Assembly (NCBI GenBank): GCA_914767715.1
Contig: OU612066.1
Span: 33,952,283 to 34,016,282, forward strand
Direction: 5' to 3'
Length of the DNA: 64,000 bases
Source of the DNA: Membranipora membranacea
Lineage: Eukaryota > Bryozoa > Gymnolaemata > Cheilostomatida > Membraniporidae
Part shown: positions 63,366-64,000 of the stretch, piece after piece
Layout: each line of letters starts with the position of its first letter
Numbering within the stretch: the stretch's first letter is position 1
Translations under genes and position numbers: made by a program
The notes under the pieces: generated by a model
What the model was told of the DNA's origin: nothing
Database searches by the model: none
What the model saw: only the letters and a program-made list of their open reading frames with translations

Positions 63366-64000
63366 TTTGGTCTGATGAAGCAATCGTGTAGCAGAGATGA
63401 AGCAATCGCACCATGACTTGACATATGCAATTAAACAATTGTTGTTCAGCCAATCATTATTAATGATTATTTAAAACATGACAATTGGGATTTAAATACT
63501 TGATATTATCTCATATTCTGATCATATGGTTGTATACTAATACAAGGAAACAATCTTTATTCTGTTCACAGATCATGATATATATTTCCCACTTGCGTCA
63601 ATCATGATATTTTTACCAGTTTATATTTACATTTCGGAGAAAATGATATAGAATTTCAATTTATATTTTGATGACGCAAAATCTGTGACAAGGGAATGGG
63701 GTGTCAATGATTATTATTGCACTTAAAAACTCTTTAAGGGAACCAAAATGGACACAATAAAATCAAAACGATACAACAACTTTCCTAGACAGAACTTTAA
63801 CCGGATATTTATACCAATGCTCAATCTTAGTCTCAATCTCAGCAACACGTTGCAAGGGGGTTCTTTCTTTTTTCCTTACACTGTTTTGTCGACTTGAAGA
63901 GTTCATTACAGGGATATGGTGACTGTGGTTACCTGTTCTGAGTCTGCTAGCCTTGGATCACCACTTAAAGATCAGAGTATCAAAATCAATATCTAAACTA

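Larger units (their letters stand above)
61101..64000. repeat. Lectin duplication unit 4 (runs off the window)
   Basis: 61101-62060 matches the lectin downstream flank from the point aacttatctgtag. Lectin G and its upstream flank follow, still matching other units at the window end. There is no FOXRED2 exon: the fold-back element joins the unit inside the flank. Confidence 0.8.

Overview
This is AT-rich metazoan nuclear DNA. The evidence is spliced genes with GT-AG introns (one GC-AG), a FOXRED2-type flavoprotein gene, secreted C-type lectin genes, several Jockey-superfamily LINEs, fold-back DNA transposons, tRNA-derived repeats and a 0.5-kb tetranucleotide microsatellite. The repeat and lectin content fits an invertebrate, probably marine, but nothing here fixes the phylum.

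Layout. 0-4 kb: the 3' two thirds of a FOXRED2-like gene (+). Its first visible exon carries a frameshift and an in-frame stop; the next five exons are clean. 4-8.4 kb: no gene seen. 8.4-11.3 kb: the relict last exon of a second FOXRED2-like gene (-), split by a 5'-truncated LINE, then tandem repeats. 13.1-13.9 kb: a lectin exon relict and a (GTGA)n array. 14.4 kb to the end: a segmental-duplication array of small C-type lectin genes, broken up by insertions.

The lectin array holds seven recognisable copies plus the relict. Each complete copy has three coding exons: 55 bp (signal peptide), 192 bp, and 254 or 260 bp. Both internal junctions are phase 1, and a TATA box lies about 90-100 bp upstream of the ATG. 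Four copies look intact: A (15.6-16.7 kb, -), B (24.8-25.9 kb, +), E (38.2-39.3 kb, -) and G (62.2-63.3 kb, -). Three are damaged in different ways: C by a one-base frameshift, D by loss of promoter and exon 1 plus loss of a Ca-site proline, and F by a 3.2-kb transposon inside exon 2. The duplicated unit is [+ lectin]-[orphan FOXRED2 exon, -]-[- lectin], so a 184-bp FOXRED2 exon was copied along with the lectins (four copies).

Mobile elements dominate the rest. A 4.07-kb fold-back element with roughly 1.8-2.0-kb arms (32.2-36.3 kb) has a 3-bp target duplication that can be proven from two empty paralogous sites in this window. A second, damaged copy (54.2-61.1 kb) contains a nearly full-length two-ORF LINE. 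Smaller inverted-repeat elements lie at 23.8, 41.4, 42.3 and 48.3-51.5 kb. The best candidates for further work are the large fold-back family, the nested dating it allows, and the lectin array that amplified with part of a neighbouring gene.
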